A stretch of 64,000 nucleotides of DNA, taken from NCBI RefSeq assembly GCF_003627995.1, contig NZ_CP032707.1, positions 545,501-609,500 of the forward strand, written 5' to 3'. Below are positions 1 to 9,179 of the stretch, one piece after another. This DNA comes from Brevundimonas naejangsanensis (lineage in GTDB: Bacteria > Pseudomonadota > Alphaproteobacteria > Caulobacterales > Caulobacteraceae). Each line of letters begins with the position of its first letter. Positions within the stretch are counted from its first letter, which is position 1. A program made the position numbers and the translations under genes. The notes beneath the pieces were generated by a model, which had not been told where the DNA came from, did no database searches, and saw nothing but the letters and a program-made list of their open reading frames with translations.

Positions 1-1052
1 AGCATGACGGCCATCTCGTCCAGAACCTCGCCCACCGGGGTGCGTTCGCCCAGGCCGTGGGCGGCGCGGGCGGCGGCGCGGGCGCGGCGCAGGTGGTGGT
101 CGACCTGGTCCTGCATCACCTTGGCCTGGCGCCGGATCAGGTCCGGCAGGAAGCCTTCGCGCGTCCCCGCCTCGGCCAACATCACCGCCAGCGGCGTCTT
201 CAGGGCATGGGCCAGGTTGCCGACGTGGGTGCGCTGGCGCTCCACCGTCTCCTGATTGTGGGCCAGCAGGCGGTTGACCTGTTGGGCCAGGGGCTGGATC
301 TCGACCGGATAGACGCCCTCTATCCGGTGCGAGCGCCCCTTGCGCACGTCGGAAATCTCGTCGCGCAGATCGTAGAGGGGACGCAGGCCCACCTGGACCT
401 GGATGAAGACCGCCGACACCAGGCCCGCGCCGAGCAGCAGCATGGCGACCCAGGTCACGGTGGCGAACTGGCGCGCGTCGGCGTCCACGTCGGACCGGTC
501 CACCCCGGCGAAGAAGACCACCGGCGCGGCCCGGTTCGGCAAGGACTTCATGCTGGCGGCGATGCGCAGGGGCTCGCCCTTGGGGCCGTCGGCGGCGTTG
601 TAGCTGATGGTCTGGCCGAACGCCGCCTTCAGCCTGGCGGCCAGGTCGGGGGCGTAGTCCAGGTCAGCCCGCCCCAGGGAGGCCGAGCGCGCCACGACCC
701 GCAGCCGCCCGTCCGACGTCGGTTCGGCCACCATCCAGTATTTGCCGGACAGCAGCCGCTCTGTGCGCGCGTCGCGGATCTCGCCGATGAGGACCTCGCC
801 CTCATGGGTGATGGTCGCGGCGACCACCGCCTCGTCGATGGTCTCGCTCAGGGTGTTGCCGAGGCGGCGCAGGGCCGATTCCTGGAACACCGAGGTCAGC
901 ACCACCCCGGTCACCAGAAGGGCCACCAGGATCCAGGCCGAGGCCAGCCAGATCAGCCGCCGAGTCAGCGACTTGCCAGGGCGGCCGAACCAGCGGCCCC
1001 ATTCGTTCTTCTGCGGCTTGGCGGGCGGCTCGATCGCCCCGGCGTCGCTCAT
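1..1052 (-). CDS. Sensor histidine kinase, partial (3' end beyond window)
   Basis: This is the N-terminal 350 residues of a membrane histidine kinase that would sense an envelope signal and phosphorylate the response regulator encoded just upstream. Visible parts are a transmembrane segment at about residues 33-53, a periplasmic sensor region to about 198, a second transmembrane segment at 198-219, a HAMP-like linker, and the phospho-acceptor H box GNLAHALKTP with His282. The ATP-binding domain lies outside the window. The ATG at 1052 follows the regulator stop by 22 bases, so the two are co-transcribed. The H box form resembles PhoQ-class kinases. The signal cannot be told from the sequence. 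Confidence 0.93.
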   Translation of the reverse strand, partial: MSDAGAIEPPAKPQKNEWGRWFGRPGKSLTRRLIWLASAWILVALLVTGVVLTSVFQESALRRLGNTLSETIDEAVVAATITHEGEVLIGEIRDARTERLLSGKYWMVAEPTSDGRLRVVARSASLGRADLDYAPDLAARLKAAFGQTISYNAADGPKGEPLRIAASMKSLPNRAAPVVFFAGVDRSDVDADARQFATVTWVAMLLLGAGLVSAVFIQVQVGLRPLYDLRDEISDVRKGRSHRIEGVYPVEIQPLAQQVNRLLAHNQETVERQRTHVGNLAHALKTPLAVMLAEAGTREGFLPDLIRRQAKVMQDQVDHHLRRARAAARAAHGLGERTPVGEVLDEMAVM

Positions 1053-1074
1053 GCCCGCGCTCTCCCGGCCGGTC

Positions 1075-1755
1075 TCAGGCCGCGTCGCTCTCGCCGGCCA
1101 GCGGCGACAGGCGATAGCCCAGGCCGCGCACGGTCTCGATACGGTCGGCGCCGATCTTCTTTCTCAGGCGGCCGACGAAGACCTCGATGGTGTTGGAGTC
1201 GCGGTCGAAGTCCTGATCGTAAAGGTGTTCGACCAGTTCGGTGCGGCTGATGACCCGGCCCTGGTGCATCATCAGATAGTGCAGCAGCCGGTATTCCAGG
1301 CTGGTCAGGCGCAGCGGTTCGCCGTTGACCGTCGCGCGCGCCGCGCGCGGGTCCAGCCGCAGGCCGCCGCAGGCCAGGGTCGCCGCCGCATGGCCGGCCG
1401 AGCGGCGCAGCAGGGCGCGCAGGCGGGCCAGCAATTCTTCCGTGTGGAAGGGCTTGGTCAGATAGTCGTCGGCCCCGGCGTCGAAGCCCGCCACCTTGTC
1501 CGACCAGGCGCCACGCGCCGTCAGGATCAGCACGGGCGTGGCCTTGCCCTCGCGGCGCCAGCGCTCCAGCACCGAGACGCCGTCGATCTTGGGAAGCCCC
1601 AGGTCCAGCACCACCACGTCATAGGGTTCGGTGTCGCCCAGGAACCAGGCCTCCTCGCCGTCGGGCGCGTGGTCGACAGCGTAGCCGGCGTCGGTCAGGG
1701 CGGTCTTCAGCTGGCGCGACAGATCGACGTCGTCCTCGACAAGCAGAACCCGCAT
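1075..1755 (-). CDS. OmpR/PhoP-family response regulator
   Basis: A 226-residue DNA-binding response regulator. The receiver domain (1-115) has the acidic pocket ED at 7-8, phospho-acceptor Asp51 in VVLDLGLP, Thr79 and Lys101. A winged-helix output domain follows (about 125-218), with the typical ending RLRKKIGADRIETVRGLGY. Its ATG directly follows the TGA of the upstream PepSY-like gene with no gap, and the kinase follows downstream, so the three genes form one operon. Tandem GTTCAG hexamers with 11-base spacing in the upstream divergent region are plausible targets (inference). Confidence 0.95.
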   Translation of the reverse strand: MRVLLVEDDVDLSRQLKTALTDAGYAVDHAPDGEEAWFLGDTEPYDVVVLDLGLPKIDGVSVLERWRREGKATPVLILTARGAWSDKVAGFDAGADDYLTKPFHTEELLARLRALLRRSAGHAAATLACGGLRLDPRAARATVNGEPLRLTSLEYRLLHYLMMHQGRVISRTELVEHLYDQDFDRDSNTIEVFVGRLRKKIGADRIETVRGLGYRLSPLAGESDAA

Positions 1756-2094
1756 TCAGTCGTCCCCGCGAACCCGGCCCGAACGGCCGTCAACCTGGAT
1801 GTCCGAGACACGGCCGCCCGGATATTCCCAGCGCACCACATAGTCGCCGTCGCGTTCGCGCACGCCCAGCATGCGGCCGGGACGACCCGACTGGACGCGG
1901 CGGGCGATGTCGCCAGGATCGACTCGCGGCCCCGGCCGGGGCGCATCGCGCAGCCCCATGCCCGGATAGCCTCTGGGTTGCTCCCGGCGATCCTCGTCGC
2001 GACCCCGGTCGCGGCCGCGCGACTGAGCCGCCGCGTCCGTCAGCGGGACGAGGGCGATCAGGCCGGCCAGAAGAAGGGCTCGAATACGCATCAT
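1756..2094 (-). CDS. PepSY-like secreted protein, first gene of two-component operon
   Basis: A 112-residue exported protein: signal peptide at 1-24 (ending TDAAAQ), an Arg/Asp/Pro-rich spacer, then a small domain from about 65 whose pattern (DIARRVQSG, YVVRWEYPGG, VDGRSGRV) resembles a single PepSY repeat. PepSY proteins often accompany two-component operons and are thought to modulate the kinase or peptidases in the periplasm. The stop codon abuts the start codon of the response regulator. The assignment to PepSY is by pattern only. The start could be either of two adjacent ATG codons (2094 or 2091). Confidence 0.8.
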   Translation of the reverse strand: MMRIRALLLAGLIALVPLTDAAAQSRGRDRGRDEDRREQPRGYPGMGLRDAPRPGPRVDPGDIARRVQSGRPGRMLGVRERDGDYVVRWEYPGGRVSDIQVDGRSGRVRGDD

Positions 2095-2118
2095 GGATCG
2101 GGGTCTAGACCAGGGCCT

Positions 2119-2135
2119 CTGAACAGCGGCTGAAC
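2119..2135 (-). promoter_or_regulatory. Tandem hexamer site facing the two-component operon
   Basis: Read towards the PepSY-like gene the sequence is GTTCAG-N5-GTTCAG, an 11-base-spaced direct repeat of the kind bound by OmpR/PhoP-family dimers. It lies 25-41 bases ahead of the start codon. A further single GTTCAG (plus strand) is at 2151-2156. Binding by the adjacent regulator is inferred, not shown. Confidence 0.5.
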
Positions 2136-2256
2136 GCGCAGTCTATCGGCGTTCAGCCTAAAGAGGAACGGCGATGATCGCAAACTCCGTCGCGCGCGGG
2201 CGAACGACGGCGCATGACGACGATGTCATGCTGATGAACCCTATCTGAAACGCCCC

Positions 2257-2273
2257 GTTCAGATGCGGCTCAG
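2257..2273 (+). promoter_or_regulatory. Tandem hexamer site facing the divergent secreted-protein gene
   Basis: Plus-strand GTTCAG-N5-GCTCAG with the same 11-base spacing as the site at 2119-2135, here pointing to the gene that starts at 2340 (66 bases downstream). The mirrored arrangement suggests that one regulator controls both directions. Confidence 0.45.
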
Positions 2274-2339
2274 CCGCCGGGTGGTCTCTTGGCCTCAACG
2301 CAGCCGATCCGGTTGCGCCGATGCGAAAGGACCAAGACC

Positions 2340-2714
2340 ATGAAAAAGCTGCTGATCCCCGCCCTGGCCGTCGCCGTCGTCTCGGCCGCCCTGCCCGCCG
2401 CTGCCCAGTCCTACGACCGCCACGGTCCCTCGCGTGGTCACGGCTATGAACAGGACTATCGCGGTTGGCAGTCCATCACCCAGCGCAAGTACAACCTGGA
2501 TCGCCGCATCGACCGCGGCGTCGAGACCCGCCGCCTGAGCCGCCGCGAGGCCGCCCGTCTGCGGGACGAGCTGAACAGCCTGGTGCGTCTGGAGCGCGAC
2601 TATATGCGCGGCGGCCTGACCCGCTGGGAGCGCCAGGACCTGGACCGTCGCTACGACCGCCTGTCGGCCAAGGTCCGCTACGAGAGCAACGACCATAACG
2701 GCCGTCGCCACTAA
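2340..2714 (+). CDS. Small secreted Arg-rich protein
   Basis: A 124-residue protein with a clean signal peptide (MKKLLIPALAVAVVSAALPAAAQS) followed by a mature part that is highly charged and predicted helical, rich in Arg, Asp, Tyr and Glu (for example LSRREAARLRDELNSL). The ATG at 2340 is preceded by an AAGGA-like ribosome site; an upstream in-frame start would place 17 residues before the signal peptide and is rejected. It is divergent from the two-component operon and shares its putative operator, so it may be an envelope-stress target of that system. I do not recognise a characterised function. Confidence 0.85.
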   Translation: MKKLLIPALAVAVVSAALPAAAQSYDRHGPSRGHGYEQDYRGWQSITQRKYNLDRRIDRGVETRRLSRREAARLRDELNSLVRLERDYMRGGLTRWERQDLDRRYDRLSAKVRYESNDHNGRRH

Positions 2715-2759
2715 GGCCTGAACAGGCGGGGCCTCGCCCCTCCCCTGACAGGGCCCGCC

Positions 2760-2792
2760 AAGGGCGCGATCCGGAAAGGGTCGCGCCCTTTT
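2760..2792 (+). terminator. Intrinsic terminator
   Basis: A ten-base-pair stem (AAGGGCGCGA with TCGCGCCCTT) followed by TTTT, 45 bases after the secreted-protein stop codon. Confidence 0.8.
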
Positions 2793-2805
2793 CCTCGCCT
2801 AGAAC

Positions 2806-2875
2806 GTCATGCCGCAAGCCCGGAGGGCTATCCCGGGACCGCAGGACGCGCGGCGTTTGGGGCGGTCCCGGCTCT
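2806..2875. repeat. Class E palindromic repeat, left copy
   Basis: Begins GTCATGCCGCAAGCCCG, continues through GGGCTATCCCGGGACCGC, and ends in the inverted GCGGTCCCGG. The 36-base core recurs in inverted orientation at 3569-3604, on the other side of the nucleotidyltransferase gene. Confidence 0.75.
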
Positions 2876-2884
2876 CCAAAAACG

Positions 2885-3457
2885 TCACTCTGGCCCGATC
2901 ACCGTGATCTCGGGCCAGCGGGCGCGGACGCCGGCGATCACCCTGTCCCAGCCCTTGGCCAGGCCGCGCGTGGGGTTGGGGCGGATCACCATGTCGAACA
3001 CGTCCTGCAGGCCATAGGGCGCGGCCACGCTGATCGTGTCGTCCCCCTCCAGCCGCACAGCCACGGCGAAGGCCGGGGCCACGAACTGGGCCGGGGCGTC
3101 GTCGGTGCAGGTCAGAGCCTCATAGGGCTCTCCGAACTTCTGCTCGAACCACAGATGCACCCGCGCCTGGTTGCGCACCTCGACCAGGTCACGGAACGGC
3201 GGATCGAAGGCGGCGGCGCCGCGCTTGATGATGACGTCCTCGGCGTCCCAGGAGACGTCCGAGTCGAAATAGCCGATGTCGTAGTCCTTGACTCCGTACC
3301 CCGTCGGCCGCCCGGTCCGCTCGTTCCACACGCCCTGATAGACCGCCCCCGAGAACAGCCGCCAGTCCGGCAGGTCCAGGTCCCGCATCACGGTCAGGAC
3401 GTGCATCAGGTCCGCGTCCGCACGGACGATGTCGATCAGGCGAGTCTCAAGCGTCAT
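2885..3457 (-). CDS. Nucleotidyltransferase family protein (COG3575 type)
   Basis: A 190-residue protein resembling the COG3575/DUF925 group of putative nucleotidyltransferases. Visible family features are the N-terminal LMHVLTVMRDLDLPDW, the WRLFSGAVYQGVWN stretch, the acidic VKDYDIGYFDSD resembling the metal-binding D-x-D of the superfamily, and VRNQARVHLWFEQKFG. The ATG at 3457 is chosen because an upstream extension would read through a palindromic repeat. The gene is isolated and bracketed by inverted copies of a class E repeat. The substrate is unknown for this family. Confidence 0.85.
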   Translation of the reverse strand: MTLETRLIDIVRADADLMHVLTVMRDLDLPDWRLFSGAVYQGVWNERTGRPTGYGVKDYDIGYFDSDVSWDAEDVIIKRGAAAFDPPFRDLVEVRNQARVHLWFEQKFGEPYEALTCTDDAPAQFVAPAFAVAVRLEGDDTISVAAPYGLQDVFDMVIRPNPTRGLAKGWDRVIAGVRARWPEITVIGPE

Positions 3458-3505
3458 GGGGTCGTCTGAAGGCGATTCCGAACGTCCGAAAACCAAAATC
3501 TGCGT

Positions 3506-3604
3506 CATCCCGGCCGTAGCGAGGCGAAGAACCCGGGGCCGCCCAGGACGCCAGGGCCTGCTCCTTCGGCGGTCCCGGATAGCCCTGCGGGCTTCCGGGA
3601 TGAC
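3506..3604. repeat. Class E palindromic repeat, right copy
   Basis: A palindromic unit beginning GTCATCCCGG and ending CCGGGATGAC. Its right half (3569-3604) is the inverse of the repeat at 2806-2842 with few mismatches. It lies between the starts and ends of two minus-strand genes. Confidence 0.75.
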
Positions 3605-3608
3605 GTAC

Positions 3609-4460
3609 TCAGTTGCGGATCGGCCAGGCGTGATCCAGCGGACCGTGCCCCTGGCCCAGGCCGGGCGCGCGGCGGATGGCTTCGGCGACATAGGCCCAGG
3701 CCTCGGCCACGGCGACCGGCAGGGGCAGGCCCTTGGCGATCCCGGCGGCGCAGGCGCTGGCCAGGGTGCAGCCGGTGCCGTGGGTATGGCGGGTGTCGAG
3801 CCGTTCGCTCTCCAGCACCGTCTCGCCCTCGGCGGTCAGCAGCAGGTCGACCACCGTCTCGCCGGGCACATGGCCGCCCTTCATCAGGACGGCGCGCGCG
3901 CCCATCCGCAACAGGGCCTCGCCGGCGCGGCGCTGGCCCTCCAGATCGGCGACCGTCAGCCCGGTCAGAGCCTCGGCCTCGGGCGCGTTGGGCGTCAGCA
4001 GGGCCGCGCGCGGGACCATCAGCCGCCGCACGGCCTCGACCGCGCGATCCTCCAGCAGGGGCGAGCCGCCCTTGGCGATCATGACGGGGTCGACCACGGC
4101 CGGGACGCCGGCCGCATAGTCGATCAGGCCGGCGACCGTCTCGACCACCTCGACCGAGCCGAGCATGCCGGTCTTCAGGGCGTCGGCGCCGATGTCGTCC
4201 AGCACGGCCTTGGCCTGGGCCTCGATGACCTCGAGCGGCAGGGGATGGACGCCTTGGACGCCCAGAGTGTTCTGAATGGTGATCGCGGTTATCGCCGTGG
4301 CGGCGAACCCGCCCAGCATGGTCACCGCCTTGATGTCGGCCTGGATGCCCGCCCCGCCGCCGGAGTCCGAGCCCGCCAGGATGAGGACGCGGCCTCTTTT
4401 TTGGTCCCTATCGTCTCCGGCGCGGCCGGAGACGGCTTGAGGGAGGTCGTGCTCGCCCAT
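3609..4460 (-). CDS. thiD: Hydroxymethylpyrimidine / phosphomethylpyrimidine kinase
   Basis: A 283-residue ribokinase-fold kinase that phosphorylates HMP and HMP-P in thiamine synthesis, consistent with thiC elsewhere in the window. Diagnostic stretches are ILAGSDSGGGAGIQADIK at the N-terminus, the central DPVMIAKGG, and the catalytic HTHGTGCTLASA near the C-terminus. The start chosen at 4460 shares one base with the stop of the upstream SMR transporter gene (TGATG), which indicates translational coupling; it gives about 20 poorly conserved residues before the kinase fold, so a later start is possible. Confidence 0.95.
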   Translation of the reverse strand: MGEHDLPQAVSGRAGDDRDQKRGRVLILAGSDSGGGAGIQADIKAVTMLGGFAATAITAITIQNTLGVQGVHPLPLEVIEAQAKAVLDDIGADALKTGMLGSVEVVETVAGLIDYAAGVPAVVDPVMIAKGGSPLLEDRAVEAVRRLMVPRAALLTPNAPEAEALTGLTVADLEGQRRAGEALLRMGARAVLMKGGHVPGETVVDLLLTAEGETVLESERLDTRHTHGTGCTLASACAAGIAKGLPLPVAVAEAWAYVAEAIRRAPGLGQGHGPLDHAWPIRN

Positions 4461-4801
4461 CAGTGCGCTCCCGAAAACAGTTTCAGCCCGACGATGCCCG
4501 CGACGATCAGCAGGATGCAGACCGCCCGCACCGCGGTCGCCGGCTCGCCATAGACGACGATCCCGACTACAGCCGCGCCCACGGCGCCGATGCCGGTCCA
4601 CACGGCATAGGCGGTGCCCACCGGCAGCTTCTGCGTCGCCGCCCAGAGACCGACCATGCTGGCGGCCAGGGCCAGAGCCACGCCCAGCGAGATCAACGGC
4701 CGCTGCACGCCGACATATTTGACGCCCGAGGCCCACATGACCTCGAACAGGCCCGCCACGACGAGCACCACCCACGGATTGAAAGACAGAAGCCAGGACA
4801 T
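4460..4801 (-). CDS. SMR-family transporter, SugE/Gdx-like
   Basis: A 113-residue small multidrug resistance protein with four transmembrane helices. The membrane-embedded essential Glu20 lies in GLFEVMWASGVKYV, whose W-A-x-G-x-K-Y pattern matches the SugE/Gdx (guanidinium exporter) branch better than the EmrE branch. The ATG at 4801 starts MSWLLSFNPW; an in-frame ATG six codons earlier is possible. The stop overlaps the thiD start, an unusual partner for an SMR gene. No guanidine riboswitch could be recognised upstream. Confidence 0.88.
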   Translation of the reverse strand: MSWLLSFNPWVVLVVAGLFEVMWASGVKYVGVQRPLISLGVALALAASMVGLWAATQKLPVGTAYAVWTGIGAVGAAVVGIVVYGEPATAVRAVCILLIVAGIVGLKLFSGAH

Positions 4802-5045
4802 GGCGGTTGGATGACGCAAGGACGGCGCAGGGGCAACCGGTTTCAGGGTCGCGACGTTGGTCTCGACGGCGAACGGCGCCTATCCTGAACCCGTTCATCC
4901 GGAGACATCCGCCATGGCTGGCCAATGACCGCCCCCGTCGCTTCGGCCGGCATGCTTGTACGCCGCCCGGCCGCCGCTGGACCATGATCCTCGACAACCT
5001 GGAGCAGTCCCTAAACAGTCGCGGGGATGTTCGGAGACCCGCCTC

Positions 5046-5450
5046 ATGATCCGCATCGCCCTGACCAGCCTGTCGGTCGACGATCAGGACAAGGCCGAAC
5101 GCTTCTATGTCGACATGCTGGGCTTCGTCGTGAAACACAGCGTGCCCATGGGGCCGATGCGCTATCTGACCGTGGTCTCGCCGGCCGATCCCGATGGCGT
5201 CGAGCTGTCGCTGGAGCCAGGCGGACAGAGGGCGGAGGTCGCCACCTTCCAGGCCTGGATGCGCCAGCAAGGCATTCCGGCCATAGCCTTCCATGTCGAC
5301 GACGTCGACGTCGAGCATCACCGCCTGAGCGATCAGGGCGTCGTCTTCACCCAGCCGCCCGCGCCGATGGGACCGATCCGCGCCGCGGTTCTGGACGACA
5401 CCTGCGGCAATCTGATCATGCTCTATTCAAACCCGGCCACCGCCGCCTGA
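5046..5450 (+). CDS. VOC-family (glyoxalase fold) protein
   Basis: A 134-residue protein with paired beta-alpha-beta-beta-beta modules typical of the vicinal oxygen chelate superfamily: N-terminal LTSLSVDDQDKAERFYVDMLG, central GVELSLEPG, second half IAFHVDDVD and C-terminal VLDDTCGNLIMLY. VOC members include lyases, dioxygenases and resistance proteins, and nothing here fixes the reaction. The last 28 bases overlap the 3' end of convergent folP. The ATG at 5046 is chosen on the conserved start of the fold. The upstream 4802-5045 holds no other convincing gene. Confidence 0.85.
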   Translation: MIRIALTSLSVDDQDKAERFYVDMLGFVVKHSVPMGPMRYLTVVSPADPDGVELSLEPGGQRAEVATFQAWMRQQGIPAIAFHVDDVDVEHHRLSDQGVVFTQPPAPMGPIRAAVLDDTCGNLIMLYSNPATAA

Positions 5451-6247
5451 ACCTTCAGCGCCTGGACCGTCTCGCGCACGTCATGGACCCGCACCATGCG
5501 CGCGCCGCGTCGCGCGCCTTCCAGCGCCAGGGCCAGGGAGCCGCCGAGGCGATCGGTCGCCTGCACCGCCGTTTCGTCCACCCCCTCGATGAGGCGCTTG
5601 CGGCTGGCGGCGTAGAGCACCGGAAAGCCCAGGGCGACCAGGGCGTCCAGCCGCGCCGTCAGCTCCAGATTGTGCGCCGTGGTCTTGGCGAAGCCGATGC
5701 CGGGGTCCAGCCAGATCCTGCCGCGCGCGACGCCCGCCGCCATGGCCGCCTCGGCCCGCGCCGCCAGATGGGCGACGACCTCGCCCGTCACGTCGTCGTA
5801 ACGGGGGGCGTCCTGCATGGTCTTGGGCGCGCCCTTCATATGCATCAGCACCACCTCGCAGCCCAGGTCGGCGACGGTCGCCAGGCTGTCCGGCGCATGA
5901 CCCAGGGCCGAGACGTCGTTCCACATGGTCGCCCCGGCGGCGACGGCGGCGCGGGCCACGCCCGGCTTCATGGTGTCTATGCTGATCCGGCCGTCCCAGC
6001 GGGGGCGAAGCGCGGCGATCACCGGGACCACGCGGGCGATCTCCTCGGCCTCGCCGACGGGGTCCGAGCCCGGCCGGGTGCTCTCGCCGCCGATGTCCAG
6101 AACGTCCGCGCCCTGATCGATCAGCCGCAGGGCGTGGGCCAGGGCCAGCTCGGTCGTGGCGTGTCGGCCGCCGTCGGAAAAGCTGTCCGGGGTGACGTTG
6201 ACGATGCCCATGACCAGTGGCGGCTTCACGAGGGATTGATGGTTCAT
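5423..6247 (-). CDS. folP: Dihydropteroate synthase
   Basis: A 274-residue enzyme joining para-aminobenzoate to hydroxymethyl-dihydropterin pyrophosphate in folate synthesis; target of sulfonamides. The signature MGIVNVTPDSFSDGG is at residues 13-27, DIGGESTRPG follows, and DPGIGFAKTTAHN and SRKRLIEG are present. Full length for the family. It overlaps the VOC gene tail to tail. The region 6248-6506 upstream contains no convincing gene. Confidence 0.97.
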   Translation of the reverse strand: MNHQSLVKPPLVMGIVNVTPDSFSDGGRHATTELALAHALRLIDQGADVLDIGGESTRPGSDPVGEAEEIARVVPVIAALRPRWDGRISIDTMKPGVARAAVAAGATMWNDVSALGHAPDSLATVADLGCEVVLMHMKGAPKTMQDAPRYDDVTGEVVAHLAARAEAAMAAGVARGRIWLDPGIGFAKTTAHNLELTARLDALVALGFPVLYAASRKRLIEGVDETAVQATDRLGGSLALALEGARRGARMVRVHDVRETVQALKVQAAVAGFE

Positions 6248-6506
6248 GCGAGGCGAACTCCAGGGGCTCCGGTTTGACTTTCATCGCGCCCGGGTCCAGC
6301 CTCTAAAGGCAATGGAACGCTTCGTCAGCCAGGCTCGACGCCTCACCCACGCGGGACGCCGCGTCGAAGGCCTTTAACCCGTAGCGGTCCGCCGTGCGCC
6401 CTGCGCCGGGCGCCTGCTACGGGACCCAGTCGCTTAAAGTCTCCCGCTTCCTTCTTTCACTCTGCAGGACCGCGCCGGCCCCGGGCCGCCCGCGAAGATT
6501 TGCGCC

Positions 6507-6677
6507 ATGACACGCCGCCCCGACACTACGGACGACAGCCGCCCCGGCGAGCCGCCGCGCGGCGCCGACATCATTCCCTTTCGGAGACCGGCCGCGCCCG
6601 CGGCGCCGCCCGCACCCGATACGGCTGATTATGAGCCGTCCGAACATCCCGACGACGACGGCCCCTCGGCCGCCTGA
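6507..6677 (+). CDS. Hypothetical 56-residue protein
   Basis: A short reading frame starting at an ATG, with a basic N-terminus, the stretch GADIIPFRRP, then a Pro/Ala/Asp-rich acidic tail. It sits 30 bases ahead of rnk on the same strand. There is no strong ribosome site and no recognisable domain; it could be a small leader gene of rnk or chance in GC-rich DNA. Confidence 0.35.
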   Translation: MTRRPDTTDDSRPGEPPRGADIIPFRRPAAPAAPPAPDTADYEPSEHPDDDGPSAA

Positions 6678-6707
6678 CGTCGCCCGACTTTCTAGAAAGC
6701 ATTACTC

Positions 6708-7115
6708 ATGACCACCCCCCGCAAGGGCGCCCTGCCCGCCATCACGCTTCGCAGCGACGACTTCGACGCCCTGGACCGCCTGGTCGGCGACCTGCCCGGT
6801 TCGGGCCCCGCCGGTCTGCTGCAGCAGGAGCTGGACCGCGCCAAGGTGTGCGAGCCCAAGGCCATGCCCAAGAACGTGGTGACCCTGAACCGCTGGCTTC
6901 ACTATTCCGACGACCACAGCCCCGAGGTGCGCCGCGTCCAGCTGGTCCTGCCCAAGGAGGCCGACATCGACGCCGGCCGCGTCTCCATCCTGTCCTACGT
7001 CGGCGCCGGCCTGATCGGCCTGAAGGAAGGCCAGTCGATCACCTGGCCCGACCCGTCGGGCGCCGTCCGCAAGCTGACCCTGGTCAAGCTGGAAGAGGCC
7101 GAGGCGGCGAACTGA
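6708..7115 (+). CDS. rnk: Nucleoside diphosphate kinase regulator (GreA/GreB-like C domain)
   Basis: A 135-residue protein of the Rnk family: a short N-terminal helical hairpin (DFDALDRLVGDLP to LLQQELDRAKV) followed by the GreA/GreB-type C-terminal FKBP-like domain (VVTLNRWLHYSDD, VQLVLPKEADID, VSILSYVGAGLIGLKEGQSI). Rnk-type proteins bind RNA polymerase but lack the long antipausing coiled coil. A strong terminator follows. Confidence 0.93.
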   Translation: MTTPRKGALPAITLRSDDFDALDRLVGDLPGSGPAGLLQQELDRAKVCEPKAMPKNVVTLNRWLHYSDDHSPEVRRVQLVLPKEADIDAGRVSILSYVGAGLIGLKEGQSITWPDPSGAVRKLTLVKLEEAEAAN

Positions 7116-7140
7116 GCCCCGCCAGGTAGAGACGAAAAAT

Positions 7141-7171
7141 AAGGGGCGCGCCTGACGGGCGCGCCCCTTTT
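7141..7171. terminator. Bidirectional intrinsic terminator between rnk and ftsH
   Basis: A 12-base-pair GC stem (AAGGGGCGCGCC with GGCGCGCCCCTT) with a five-base loop, TTTT on the plus strand and a T-rich tail on the minus strand, so it can end both convergent transcripts. Confidence 0.88.
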
Positions 7172-7192
7172 CATATCCGCTTCCGTATCGCC

Positions 7193-9139
<1,947 letters not shown>

Positions 9140-9179
9140 TCGGTCCTCGGTTCCTCGACGGCCGCTCCACGTCCGTCGA

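Noticed and set aside
4802..5045. Guanidine riboswitch ahead of the SugE-like gene
   Set aside because: None of the conserved blocks of the known guanidine riboswitch classes could be recognised on the minus strand.
4461..5321. Upstream extension of thiD to a 570-residue fusion
   Set aside because: The extra part runs antisense to the VOC gene and through the SMR gene in another frame, and has no protein-like features.
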